Assembly (NCBI GenBank): GCA_041395105.1
Contig: JAWLBB010000002.1
Span: 744,001 to 808,000, forward strand
DNA from: Opitutaceae bacterium
GTDB taxonomy: Bacteria > Verrucomicrobiota > Verrucomicrobiia > Opitutales > Opitutaceae
Length of the DNA stretch: 64,000 nucleotides
Reading direction: 5' to 3'
The notes beneath the pieces are model-generated. The model ran no database searches. It saw only the letters and a program-made list of their open reading frames with translations, and was not told where the DNA came from. Positions 37,828 through 49,161 of this stretch are shown here, in pieces. The translations under genes and the position numbers were made by a program. The first letter of the stretch is position 1. Each line of letters opens with the position of its first letter.

Positions 37828-37857
37828 CATATCATCGTATCTAGATACGTCGATATG
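37828..37857. promoter_or_regulatory. 30-bp dyad operator upstream of metH
   Basis: A perfect 14-bp palindrome CGTATCTAGATACG is flanked by CATATC and GATATG, themselves complementary, giving a 30-bp dyad with only the two inner flank positions unpaired. It lies 48 bp before the metH start and is A/T-rich in a GC-rich setting. Shape and place fit a homodimeric repressor of methionine genes, for instance an ArsR-type SahR; that identity is only a guess. Confidence 0.6.
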
Positions 37858-37904
37858 TATGGGTTGTCCTCGTCGGATAACCAAATCTCGACCCGCCCGA
37901 CCTC

Positions 37905-38963
37905 ATGCCCAATCCAACGCTGAATCAACTTCGGACCATCCTGAAAGAGCGCATCGCGCTCCTCGACGGGGCCATGGGCACGATGATCCAGGAGCACCGA
38001 CTTGAAGAATCCGATTTTCGAGGCACCCGCTTTACCAACCATACCCATCCCCTGAAGGGAAACAACGACATCCTCTGCCTGACCCGGCCGGACATCATCG
38101 AGTCCGTCCACCGCGCCTACCTGAAGGCCGGCGCGGATCTGATCGAGACCAATACCTTCAACGCCAACCGGATTTCCCAGGCCGACTATGGACTCGAATC
38201 CATCGTTCCCGAACTCAATGAGGCCGCCGCCATTCTGGCCCGGAACGCGGTTGACCGGGAGATGTCCGAAAATCCCGGGGATCCGCGCTTTGTCATTGGC
38301 ACCCTCGGCCCAACCAACAAGACGGCGACTCTTTCGCCCGACGTGAACAATCCGGGCTATCGCGCAGTCGACTTTGACCAATTGGTGGAAAACTACGCCG
38401 AACAGGCGATCGCCCTCCTCCGGGGCGGGGTCGATCTGATCATGGTCGAAACCATCTTTGACACCCTCAACGCCAAGGCGGCCCTCTTCTCGCTCGACCA
38501 GGCCTTTGCCTCCGCCGGCCGCTCGGTCCCCGTCATGGTCTCGGTCACGATAACCGACGCGTCCGGACGGACCCTATCCGGCCAGACGGTCGAAGCGTTC
38601 TGGAACTCCATCGCCCACACCGACCCGTTCAGCGTGGGGATCAACTGTGCCCTGGGCGGCCGGCAGATGCGTCCCTACCTTGAGGAACTGGCCTCCCTCA
38701 CCACGGCCTATGTCAGTTGTCACCCCAATGCGGGTCTGCCCAATGCCTTTGGCGAGTACGATGAAACCCCTGACGAGATGGCGGAGACTCTCCGCGAATT
38801 CGCCGCCAACGGCTGGGTCAATCTCGTCGGCGGCTGCTGCGGTTCGACACCCGACCATATCCGCGTCCTCCGGGAAGCCGTCACCGGACTGGCCCCGCGC
38901 CGTCCGCCCACCTTCGTTCCCGCCCTTCGTCTGAGCGGACTCGAGGCCCTCACCATTCACTGA
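37905..38963 (+). CDS. metH: Methionine synthase, homocysteine-binding module (split MetH, part 1)
   Basis: A 352-residue homocysteine S-methyltransferase domain, equal to the first ~350 residues of E. coli MetH. LLDGAMGTMIQ starts the barrel; the zinc ligands are Cys248 in GINCALGG and Cys311-Cys312 in GGCCGSTPDHI, at nearly the E. coli positions. It ends with its own TGA and the folate/B12 part starts 17 bp later from a separate ATG, so MetH is made as two polypeptides. It must cooperate with part 2 to methylate homocysteine. Upstream lie a structured leader and a dyad. Confidence 0.92.
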   Translation: MPNPTLNQLRTILKERIALLDGAMGTMIQEHRLEESDFRGTRFTNHTHPLKGNNDILCLTRPDIIESVHRAYLKAGADLIETNTFNANRISQADYGLESIVPELNEAAAILARNAVDREMSENPGDPRFVIGTLGPTNKTATLSPDVNNPGYRAVDFDQLVENYAEQAIALLRGGVDLIMVETIFDTLNAKAALFSLDQAFASAGRSVPVMVSVTITDASGRTLSGQTVEAFWNSIAHTDPFSVGINCALGGRQMRPYLEELASLTTAYVSCHPNAGLPNAFGEYDETPDEMAETLREFAANGWVNLVGGCCGSTPDHIRVLREAVTGLAPRRPPTFVPALRLSGLEALTIH

Positions 38964-38980
38964 ACCTCGATCCACCCACC

Positions 38981-41647
<2,667 letters not shown>

Positions 41648-41698
41648 GAGGCGGTCCTGAATGGCAATGATAGGAGGTGCTCAGGATGGATCAGGAGA

Positions 41699-41796
41699 TG
41701 TAGCCGCGGCAGTCTCTTGCCGCGAATCCACGTCGACACGCCCCTAGAGATCCGGCTTCGCCGAAGCCACGCCGTGACAGGCAGGGGGCGACTACA
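41699..41796. repeat. REP-like element related to the one at 27242
   Basis: A 98-bp unit between metH and pldA starting TGTAGCCGCGGC and ending GCGACTACA. Ends are inverted with mismatches, one arm holds the hairpin CGCGGCA/TGCCGCG, and CCACGTCGACA is shared with the 27242-27316 element. Confidence 0.5.
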
Positions 41797-41903
41797 CCCG
41801 AGAAACGAACCCGCAGAAAGCCTTGGAGGCTGAGCCAGAGAATCGCCTTTACCTGTGTGGTTCGAGGCTGTCTTGAAAGTGCTGAAGCGTTCCGCCCGAT
41901 ACG

Positions 41904-43103
41904 CTACCGCAGCAGCGTGAACCCGATCCGGACCTGGGAGGGAAGCCGCTGATCGTAGTTGAGAAGGGTCTCCCCCCAACCGTCGAAATACTGGAGGTGC
42001 AGGAAGGAGGCCGCGTTGCCGAAGAAAAGACGATCCATCGGATAGGTCAGATCCAGCTGGAAACTGCCCACCCCGGGCTCCGTTCCGATCCTCACCAGGG
42101 TCGACAACTCCAATCCATTCAACTGACCGATCTTGAGGCTCAGGTCAAAATACCCCCGGTATTCGGGAAGATCGGGGTTGTCCGACAAGTCATCGATATA
42201 AACGAACCCCCGCGGCATGAATCGCAGATACCAGTCCTTCGGAAGATCATAGCGCAGGCTCGGCCTCACATAAACCGTATTCAGACTCCGGGAATCCTCA
42301 CCTCCCTGTCCATTCGACTCGTGCTGGTATCCGCCCTCGATCCATTCGAGCTCGAAGCCGAAAAACCGAATGCCCGAATACTGTTCATAATAGAAGAGGC
42401 CCGGTTTGTAGCTGGTGTCCAGAAAGGGCTTGGACTCGGATCCGAGGTCCCAGAGTGAGGTTTGCGTATAACCCAGGTAGAGATCGCCCAGAGCGGGCAT
42501 CGCCGCTGCCAGACTGGCTTCCTCGCTCAACAGTCGGTATTTGAAACCCAGCTGAAACTTCGCGTTCAGGCTCACCCGCGGTCCGACCACGAAATAGATG
42601 GGTTCGTAAAAGGAGATATTCCGGGCAAAGCGGGGCACGCGCGACTCTTCAATCTCCCTCGACGATTTCCCGACCGGCGCCGGCTTCATCGGGGAAGTCG
42701 GACCGGTTGAAGGTGACCGTCCCGCCTCGTCGCCGGATACCACCTCCACGTAACATCGACCGGCGGCGAGTACCTCCAGCTCGACCGCAAGGAGTCCGTC
42801 CAGATCATCCGGAAGAATCCCCCGGTATTCGACAAGCACGGTCGTTCCCGGGGCGATGCCCAGCGGGAAGCCCTCCATCTTCCGCTCCAACTGGACGCTG
42901 CGGGATCCCACTCGTGCGACCGTTCTCTCGGGCAGATCAACGCCGGCTTCGATCGCGTCCGGATTGGTCACCGCCACCAGGACCGTCCACTCCCCGCTGG
43001 CCCGAGCGGAACGGTCTCCGGTCATCAGACGATATTCGAGCGCCCCGGGAAGCCCCGATGGCCAGGCAAGCAGAAGCAGGAAAGCAAGACGGATCGTGCG
43101 CAT
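41904..43103 (-). CDS. pldA: Outer-membrane phospholipase A with extra N-terminal domain
   Basis: A 399-residue protein with signal peptide (MRTIRLAFLLLLAWPSGLPG). The C-terminal ~235 residues match OMPLA: GGYQHESNGQGGEDSRSLN carries the catalytic His261, Ser263 and Asn275, and the chain ends with an aromatic-rich strand and Arg (QVRIGFTLLR). Residues ~25-160 form an additional domain with no clear match, which E. coli OMPLA lacks. The barrel hydrolyses phospholipids in the outer leaflet. Start ATG 43103 is preceded by GGCGGA; 43118 is an alternative. Confidence 0.85.
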   Translation of the reverse strand: MRTIRLAFLLLLAWPSGLPGALEYRLMTGDRSARASGEWTVLVAVTNPDAIEAGVDLPERTVARVGSRSVQLERKMEGFPLGIAPGTTVLVEYRGILPDDLDGLLAVELEVLAAGRCYVEVVSGDEAGRSPSTGPTSPMKPAPVGKSSREIEESRVPRFARNISFYEPIYFVVGPRVSLNAKFQLGFKYRLLSEEASLAAAMPALGDLYLGYTQTSLWDLGSESKPFLDTSYKPGLFYYEQYSGIRFFGFELEWIEGGYQHESNGQGGEDSRSLNTVYVRPSLRYDLPKDWYLRFMPRGFVYIDDLSDNPDLPEYRGYFDLSLKIGQLNGLELSTLVRIGTEPGVGSFQLDLTYPMDRLFFGNAASFLHLQYFDGWGETLLNYDQRLPSQVRIGFTLLR

Positions 43104-43186
43104 GGATCCGCCGAACATCGTTCGCCCACGCCCTCTTTACAAGCCGGCGCTCGGAATCTCCCGGACCCTCCACCACCTCCCGGGCA

Positions 43187-45547
43187 TCAGTCCGCCCGCA
43201 ATCCAAACTGCCGAATGAAACGGGTGAGATCCGGATTGCCCGGCTCCAAAGTGAGAAGAACGTCCGCCCGATCCTGAGCCTCCGCCCTGCGTCCCGCCTC
43301 AATCAGATACGAAACGGCCGCCACCAGGAGTTCCCGGTCATAAGGGTGATGCTCCAGAGCATTCCCAAGCGCTCCGATGGCATCGTCCAGCCGACCGGTG
43401 GATTGAAGGGCCACCGCATAAACATAGGCCAGTCTGGGATCCTCGCCGTCCAGCCTCACCGCTCGGCCAAGGCTGGTCTGCGCCTCCCCAATCCGGCCAC
43501 TCCGGGCCTGCAGAAGACCCAGGGAATGATGCAGAGCCGCGGCATCCACTTCGGCCAACCCTTTCTGAAGAAGCGCCTCGCCCTCCGGATCGCGTCCCTG
43601 CACCCGGTAGAGATCGGCCAGGTTGACGTAGGCAGGGACAAAACCCGGCTCCAGCCCGATCGCCCCGCGATAGGCTTCCTCCGCCCTCTTCGAATCCCCG
43701 CGCAGCTGATAGAAATAACCCATCCGAACCCGGGCCGAAGGATGATCCGCATTGAACTTCTGGGTCCGGACAAACTCGGCAAAGACGCGCTCGCGCGCCG
43801 CTGCCTGGTCCGCGCTCAGCAGCGACCCGGGCAGATCCATCAGCTGGGATACCGCCTCCATCCGCACACTGAGCAGGGAGTCGTCCAACATGGGCTGCAA
43901 CACCTTCAGACGCTCGGACGGCACCAGCCCACCGGATGCCCCCGACGCCGCCATCCGAACGAGAGGATTCGGGTCCGCGTGGAGACGCAAAAATTCCTCG
44001 ATGGCCCCGGGAACCGGTTGCCGACCCACCAGGCTGGTCGCCGTCGCCCTGACTATTCCCGCCTCCGCCGGGTCCCGGATCAGCGCCAGAAGAGCATCCA
44101 CCGAACCTGGAGCCTGCTGGCGGCCTGCATGGAGGGCTTCTCCATAGTGGCCAGTCCGCGGCCAGTCCTCACCATACCACTTGCGGGACGCTTCCAGAGA
44201 CCAGACGGCATCCTTGTCCTTATGGCAGAGGTTGCAGGCATTGGGTGAATCGGTGGACAAGGTCAGGTCCGGTCGCGGGATCCGGAAACTGTGGTCTCTC
44301 CGGGGATCAACCACCATGTAGTCCCGCGATGCCATGTGACACTCCACACAAAGCGCACCGGTCGACTCCATCGGGTGGAAGTGGTGGGACGGGGTGTCGT
44401 AGGTGGTCGGCATATGGCACGTGGCGCACAAGGCATTTCCCGGAGCCTTCACCCTGAGCGTATGGGGATCATGGCAGTCTGTGCACCGGACCCCCGCCCG
44501 GGCCATCTTGCTCTGCCGGAAAGACCCGTAGACGTAGACCTCGGAAAGAATTTGCCCGTCAGCATAATAGAGCCCCTCATCCAGCAGGCGCAGCTCATAG
44601 TCGTCCAGGAGCGGCTGACCCTTCGGCGGGGTTTCCCGCAACTGCGTCCTCAACGAATGACACCGCGCGCAGGTCTCTACCTGACGATCGTTGTCCGGCA
44701 TCGCTGTCCGCCGCGCGATCGGATCCCCGAGGGCGTATTGAAAATACCCGCCACTGGTATCCCGAAGCGAATTGACCAGGCCCATCGATTTCTCGCTCCC
44801 CGCCTCCACCTTTCCCGCACGATGGAGCTCCGCCCAGGCGAGATGCCGCGAAGAGGGTCCATGACAGGCCTCGCAGGAAACATCGATCTCCGACCAATCC
44901 GTCGCATAGGTGTTGGTCACTTCATCGTAGTTCTTGTGCAGATTGGTCGAATGACAATCCGCACACATGTAGTTCCAGTTCTGACTCACCCGGGTCCAGT
45001 GCAGCACATCTCGGTGATCCACTTTCTCGTCCGGATAGAGATGGAACCAGCGCTGCCCGCCCGCCTCGACCGCCCGACTGTCCCACGCGATCCCCAGAGC
45101 CTGGAGTCGCCCGTCAGGGAACTCGACCAGGTACTGTTGCAGGGGCGTGACCCCAAAGGTATAGGCGATCCGGAACTCCTGCATCGAACCGTCTCGCCCT
45201 TCGGTTTCCGTGAAAAACCCGCCCTCTCTCCGGTAAAATCGGGAGGTCATTCCATTGTAGGTGAAAGTGGTGTCGTTGAAGTCCCCCAGCACCGAGTCCG
45301 GCGTGGCGTGATCCATGGCCAGATCGTGGTGCGATCCGGCAAAACCCGCCATCGCCGACTCATGACATTCCCGGCAGGTTTCCCGGCCGACAAAGGTGAC
45401 CGGAGCAGATCTCCAGGCCGTCTCCTCAACCGGATGGGAAGTCTGGACCGTGCGCCCGCAACCGACAATGAGAACCAGTCCGGCCACCCAGAGCGAGAGC
45501 GCCAGGGAAATCAGGAATCGCTGCCGGCCGGTCATCACAATCGGCAT
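43187..45547 (-). CDS. Octaheme c-type cytochrome lipoprotein with TPR tail
   Basis: A 786-residue protein. The N-terminus ends in a lipobox (LIVGC, Cys30). Eight CxxCH haem sites follow: CRECH, CADCH, CEACH, CARCH, CTDCH, CATCH, CVECH and CNLCH, within about the first 360 residues, as in cytochrome c554-like multihaem proteins. Then come HEAT-like (about 385-480) and TPR repeats to the end. Function could be electron transfer or redox reaction on the periplasmic side of the envelope; no terminal enzyme is next to it. Neighbours on the same strand are pldA and an outer-membrane protein gene. Confidence 0.85.
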   Translation of the reverse strand: MPIVMTGRQRFLISLALSLWVAGLVLIVGCGRTVQTSHPVEETAWRSAPVTFVGRETCRECHESAMAGFAGSHHDLAMDHATPDSVLGDFNDTTFTYNGMTSRFYRREGGFFTETEGRDGSMQEFRIAYTFGVTPLQQYLVEFPDGRLQALGIAWDSRAVEAGGQRWFHLYPDEKVDHRDVLHWTRVSQNWNYMCADCHSTNLHKNYDEVTNTYATDWSEIDVSCEACHGPSSRHLAWAELHRAGKVEAGSEKSMGLVNSLRDTSGGYFQYALGDPIARRTAMPDNDRQVETCARCHSLRTQLRETPPKGQPLLDDYELRLLDEGLYYADGQILSEVYVYGSFRQSKMARAGVRCTDCHDPHTLRVKAPGNALCATCHMPTTYDTPSHHFHPMESTGALCVECHMASRDYMVVDPRRDHSFRIPRPDLTLSTDSPNACNLCHKDKDAVWSLEASRKWYGEDWPRTGHYGEALHAGRQQAPGSVDALLALIRDPAEAGIVRATATSLVGRQPVPGAIEEFLRLHADPNPLVRMAASGASGGLVPSERLKVLQPMLDDSLLSVRMEAVSQLMDLPGSLLSADQAAARERVFAEFVRTQKFNADHPSARVRMGYFYQLRGDSKRAEEAYRGAIGLEPGFVPAYVNLADLYRVQGRDPEGEALLQKGLAEVDAAALHHSLGLLQARSGRIGEAQTSLGRAVRLDGEDPRLAYVYAVALQSTGRLDDAIGALGNALEHHPYDRELLVAAVSYLIEAGRRAEAQDRADVLLTLEPGNPDLTRFIRQFGLRAD

Positions 45548-45609
45548 TCAGACAGGAGTGGGTATCGCAGGCAAGAACAGGAGGGTTCTCCCTTGGGCTT
45601 CAACCGGCA

Positions 45610-46719
45610 TCAGTCGCCGCCTCCGAAAAAGAACTCGACCCCGGCGCCGATCACCGGGTCCGCCCGGCGATTCCAACTCGGTTCTTCCCGGGGAAACTGC
45701 ACGCCCAGGGTGAATTCGCCGAAAAGCCAATCGTGAAACATCCTCTGGCGGTAGGTGACCGATGCCCCGTAATTGACCCAGGGAATCGGCCGCCCGGTTT
45801 CTTCAAAAGCACCAAACTCGTAGGCGATCGCGCGGTTTCTCTTCAGGTCCTGATAGATCGAGAGGGTGGACTGCCAGATCACTCCCTGCGGGGTCTCCCC
45901 GAACTCGAAGGTATTGTACCAGCGCACCAGCCAGTCTTCCCCGACCAGGTAGCCCGGCTCGATCGTCGTCCGCGAACCCACTCCCTCGTCCGTCCGGTAA
46001 TAGACCGATTCGTAAAAACTGATCAGCAGCTTCTGATCGTCCGAAAGATAGCGATATCTGTAGTTGATATTTACATACGGAGCCGGAGAAGAGGAAAGAC
46101 GAACCCCCGCCCCGATGGAGATCCGCCTCGATTTGGACCAGTCGGGACGGAAGCCCACCCCGGCCAGCAACTCCTCATCCACTCCACCCTGGTAAAAACT
46201 GGCGAATCGGGAACTGGTGGTGTAGCGGTCCTCGATCAGATCGTCCGGATCGTCCCGGCCGATGAAGGCATTCAGCCGTCGGCTGGTATTGTCGAGATTC
46301 ACCTTGACGCGGAAACGCCCGCGAACATCAAACCCCTGCCGGTTCTGCCAGAAGAGATGAACGGCAACCCGGCCTGATGTGTTCTCCTGTTCATTGGCGA
46401 AATCATCGGATCCAAGGACGCCGTCCAACCAATCGGCGGATTGATCCAGCCGGTTCTTGAAGGTGTCCCGGTAGCGCTCCATCCACCCGCCCTCCGACTC
46501 TTCTTTCTTCACTGCCTCCGGCTCGGCCTCCGCATCCTCATGGCCGGCGGATACTTCGGACGACACCGATTCATCCGGAGATACCGCCGCCACCTCCGCT
46601 TCCGCCGGCGACTGATCCAACCCGACCGTTCCCTCAGCCTCTTCTGCGGCTGACAGGGAGTGGCCTCGTCCCCAAAAGACGAGGATGGTTACGATAAAGA
46701 CTGGTGAGAGCAGGCGCAC
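45610..46719 (-). CDS. Putative outer-membrane beta-barrel protein
   Basis: A 369-residue protein with signal peptide (MRLLSPVFIVTILVFWGRGH, then SLSAAEEAE), an acidic Glu/Ala-rich linker (about 25-75) and a remainder with alternating aromatic beta strands (VAVHLFWQNRQGF; YVNINYRYRYLSDDQKLLIS; WLFGEFTLGVQFP). It ends near a Phe-rich EFFFGGGD. It shares its direction with the octaheme gene 62 bp downstream, so a redox-linked pair in the outer membrane is conceivable. No family recognised. Confidence 0.65.
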   Translation of the reverse strand: MRLLSPVFIVTILVFWGRGHSLSAAEEAEGTVGLDQSPAEAEVAAVSPDESVSSEVSAGHEDAEAEPEAVKKEESEGGWMERYRDTFKNRLDQSADWLDGVLGSDDFANEQENTSGRVAVHLFWQNRQGFDVRGRFRVKVNLDNTSRRLNAFIGRDDPDDLIEDRYTTSSRFASFYQGGVDEELLAGVGFRPDWSKSRRISIGAGVRLSSSPAPYVNINYRYRYLSDDQKLLISFYESVYYRTDEGVGSRTTIEPGYLVGEDWLVRWYNTFEFGETPQGVIWQSTLSIYQDLKRNRAIAYEFGAFEETGRPIPWVNYGASVTYRQRMFHDWLFGEFTLGVQFPREEPSWNRRADPVIGAGVEFFFGGGD

Positions 46720-46856
46720 AAGGACGGAGAAACTGAACGGAGATCAAGTCCACCCGGGACGAAGGAAAAATCAACCGGATGTGATGGATGCCCCCACCGG
46801 CCCTGTCAACCCATCGACGGTCTGCGCCATCGGTTCGCAGCCCGAGCTTTCGTCAG

Positions 46857-46890
46857 CGAAAGAAAAAGGCGCACCCTGCCGGGTGCGCCT
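46857..46890 (-). terminator. Rho-independent terminator after the DUF4136 lipoprotein gene
   Basis: A perfect 10-bp stem AGGCGCACCC/GGGTGCGCCT with a 4-nt loop, followed on the minus strand by TTTTTCTTT. It lies 27 bp past the stop of the gene at 46918. Confidence 0.92.
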
Positions 46891-46917
46891 CTCCAAACGA
46901 AACGAAATTGGGAGCCC

Positions 46918-47499
46918 TTACTTCTCCGGAGTCGGAGGCGGCGGGTAATTGGCCATGATGTTGGCGATTACACCCTTGATCCGGGTCCTGTCTTCCTCCG
47001 TCACGGTTCCCTTGGTGTCCCCGTAGATGTCCTTGGAGGCCCAGCCGCGCCAGACGAGCGTATCTTCGACATTGTCGACGATATCGATGGTCAACGTGGT
47101 GGCATTGTAGTTGGTGGTGGTCACTCCACCACCCATGTAGGCGCCACCGTAGCCATATCCGTAGCCGCGGTAACCGCCATAGGTGTAGCCAAAGTCGGTC
47201 ACATCGGTCTTTTCGGTCATCTGCAGGTACATCACGACGAGAACATCCGCATCGGCGGCCGATCCCTCGGTCAGCCCCTTGGACTCAAGGGCACTCTTCA
47301 GGCCCTCCGAAGCCGCTTGAACCGCGCCGGGACCCACCTTGACATTGGTCTTCTTGCTGGTGTCGATGACCGCGTAGGTCTTGACCTTGGAAAAGTCGTA
47401 ACCCTGAACCGAGTCATACTGGATTTTTGGGGAAGTCGTGCAGGCGGTGAAGCCGAGGGCGATCGTCCCGAGAATTGAGGAGATTAGGAGTTTTTTCAT
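46918..47499 (-). CDS. DUF4136-type lipoprotein
   Basis: A 193-residue lipoprotein. MKKLLISSILGTIALGFTAC is a signal with lipobox (GFTAC). YDSVQGYDFSKVKTYAVID and AADADVLVVMYLQMTEKTDV fit DUF4136, and a Gly/Tyr-rich run (YGGYRGYGYGYGGAYMGGGV) lies in the middle. VEDTLVWRGWASKDIYGDTK is near the end. Role unknown; such proteins are exported and often associate with the envelope. The ATG at 47499 was chosen for the signal peptide. It ends at a strong terminator. Confidence 0.8.
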   Translation of the reverse strand: MKKLLISSILGTIALGFTACTTSPKIQYDSVQGYDFSKVKTYAVIDTSKKTNVKVGPGAVQAASEGLKSALESKGLTEGSAADADVLVVMYLQMTEKTDVTDFGYTYGGYRGYGYGYGGAYMGGGVTTTNYNATTLTIDIVDNVEDTLVWRGWASKDIYGDTKGTVTEEDRTRIKGVIANIMANYPPPPTPEK

Positions 47500-47670
47500 C
47501 TTAATGGAAACCGTGCTTGTATCGTCCTGACCGGCACCTGCGACCCATCCGCACATGCGAAAGATTCGCGCCAACAAGACCCTTTGAACCAATGCGAAAC
47601 CCACTCTCGGTCAAGTGAATAAATCCGATTGTGCCCCGGAGATCAGTCCTGTCGAAGCCCTCCTGGTCCG

Positions 47671-48066
47671 TCAGTCTGTCCAGGTCCGGCTGCGGTCATC
47701 GACCACGAAACGTCTCGCGGGGATTCCGGCGTCCGGATCCGGCTCAGCCTCCGGCGCGGCGCTCCCTCCATCGTCACCGATCCGCCCCGCCACCTCAAGG
47801 CACCAGACCCTGAAGGTTTCGAGACCACGGATCCCCGCCCCGGTTATCTCAAGCCTCGTCGTCGACCCCCTCCCGAGTCCGCTCCGGCGACTGGACACCC
47901 ATCCCTCTTCGACCAGCACCTTCAGGTGCCGATTCAGATTGCCGTCAGTCAACCCGACTTCCTCCCGGAGGACAGTGAATGTGGCCCAACCACAAGCCTG
48001 GAGCGCGACCAGGATCCCGACCCGGGCCGGATGCTGCACACAGCGGTGAAGATCAGGCAGACGCAT
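47671..48066 (-). CDS. Winged-helix transcriptional regulator
   Basis: A 131-residue DNA-binding protein. LHRCVQHPARVGILVALQA, LREEVGLTDGNLNRHLKVLV as recognition region and EEGWVSSRRSGLGRGSTTRLEI with a wing place it among MarR/ArsR-like helix-turn-helix proteins that assume a repressor form. The C-terminal tail is acidic and Pro-rich. It follows the AsmA-like gene by only a few bases if a TTG at 48105 is used; the ATG at 48066 is preferred. It may control the upstream gene pair. Confidence 0.72.
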   Translation of the reverse strand: MRLPDLHRCVQHPARVGILVALQACGWATFTVLREEVGLTDGNLNRHLKVLVEEGWVSSRRSGLGRGSTTRLEITGAGIRGLETFRVWCLEVAGRIGDDGGSAAPEAEPDPDAGIPARRFVVDDRSRTWTD

Positions 48067-48108
48067 GCCCCATCCCAGATGGCCCTTTCGTCCCGGGCAA
48101 GGCAAATG

Positions 48109-49161
48109 TCAGAACACGAGAACCCCCGGCCCACGCACCACCGTCGGGTCGGTCAACACCTTCTGCGGCAATTCCACTTCCCTGACTCCCTCAAGGAAAT
48201 AGCGCCGGCCTACCGCGTTGTTCGCCAGGTCCATCTCACGACTGGCTTGGCCACTTTCATAAGTTGCCCCGATTTCATGCGCGTCGGTCACCTGTTCGGC
48301 GAATTCCTCCCCGAATTCACGGGTCAGGAGGTAGCTCCAGAGAACATGCCGATAGGCATCGGCGGACAGGGAGGGGATGGATCGGGACATCCGGAAACTC
48401 TCGTTCGCCGCATACTGCTTGATGCGCAGAAGGACCGGAGTCCGCAGGGGATAGAGAGAAACCAGGTCGATTTCCGCCTCCGTGAGCGGCTGTTTGTATT
48501 GGGCTCCGATCTGCGCAACATCATCCCGGTTCAGCACCAGGCGGGTCCCGCCCCTCGATACCAGGGTATAGAGCAGGGCGGAGTGCCATTGGCTTCCCAC
48601 CGAGAACTCGACCCGCCCACTGAAACGGCTTCCGTCCGTCATCTCTCCCTGGATCACGCTTCGTAGCATGTCGCCAAGGGCCGCCCGTACCCATTCGATC
48701 GGTGAGCCCGACGGACCGGAAAGGACAAACCGGCCCCGCCCTGAGGTCAGCACTTCCGCTGCCGCCAGTTGCTCACCCGAACCCGTGCCGACTGGAGTGG
48801 CCACGGCGGACAGTCCGTCCACGTCGACCGCCACCTTCAAAGGGACCAGTCCCACCAATCGAACAACCGACCGGTCAACCTCCACCGCGACCACCCGACC
48901 CGCCCGGAACCCGTTGTCCCCCCGGAAAGCCAGCCGCCCGCGGACGCCCCGATAGACCAGTCCCGCCGTCGGATCCAGCGCCAACCGGTCAAACCGGACC
49001 GAATCCAATCGGAGCGAGGCACTCAACGGACGTTCGATCATCCGGTTGATCATCCTCCGCGACAGATGGCTCAGGATCGGACCAGTCGCCAGGACGAGCA
49101 CCACCCCGGCCAGCACGATTATGGCGGCCCCTGCGATCCAACGCCTCATCCGGACCGTCAT
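48109..49161 (-). CDS. Membrane-anchored AsmA-like protein with AHE/MDLxNN domain (DUF6973-like)
   Basis: A 350-residue protein. One N-terminal helix (AGAAIIVLAGVVLVLATGPI) leads to an AsmA-like beta region (about 50-230; SLRLDSVRFDRLALDPTAGL), then a C-terminal segment YRHVLWSYLLTREFGEEFAE with H272, W275, AHE (294-296) and MDLANNAVGRR (310-320). That conserved pattern of His, Glu, Asp and Asn resembles DUF6973 and suggests an enzyme-like site in the periplasm. It starts inside the phosphoesterase end (4-bp overlap), so the two are coupled. The domain name is from memory. Confidence 0.6.
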   Translation of the reverse strand: MTVRMRRWIAGAAIIVLAGVVLVLATGPILSHLSRRMINRMIERPLSASLRLDSVRFDRLALDPTAGLVYRGVRGRLAFRGDNGFRAGRVVAVEVDRSVVRLVGLVPLKVAVDVDGLSAVATPVGTGSGEQLAAAEVLTSGRGRFVLSGPSGSPIEWVRAALGDMLRSVIQGEMTDGSRFSGRVEFSVGSQWHSALLYTLVSRGGTRLVLNRDDVAQIGAQYKQPLTEAEIDLVSLYPLRTPVLLRIKQYAANESFRMSRSIPSLSADAYRHVLWSYLLTREFGEEFAEQVTDAHEIGATYESGQASREMDLANNAVGRRYFLEGVREVELPQKVLTDPTVVRGPGVLVF

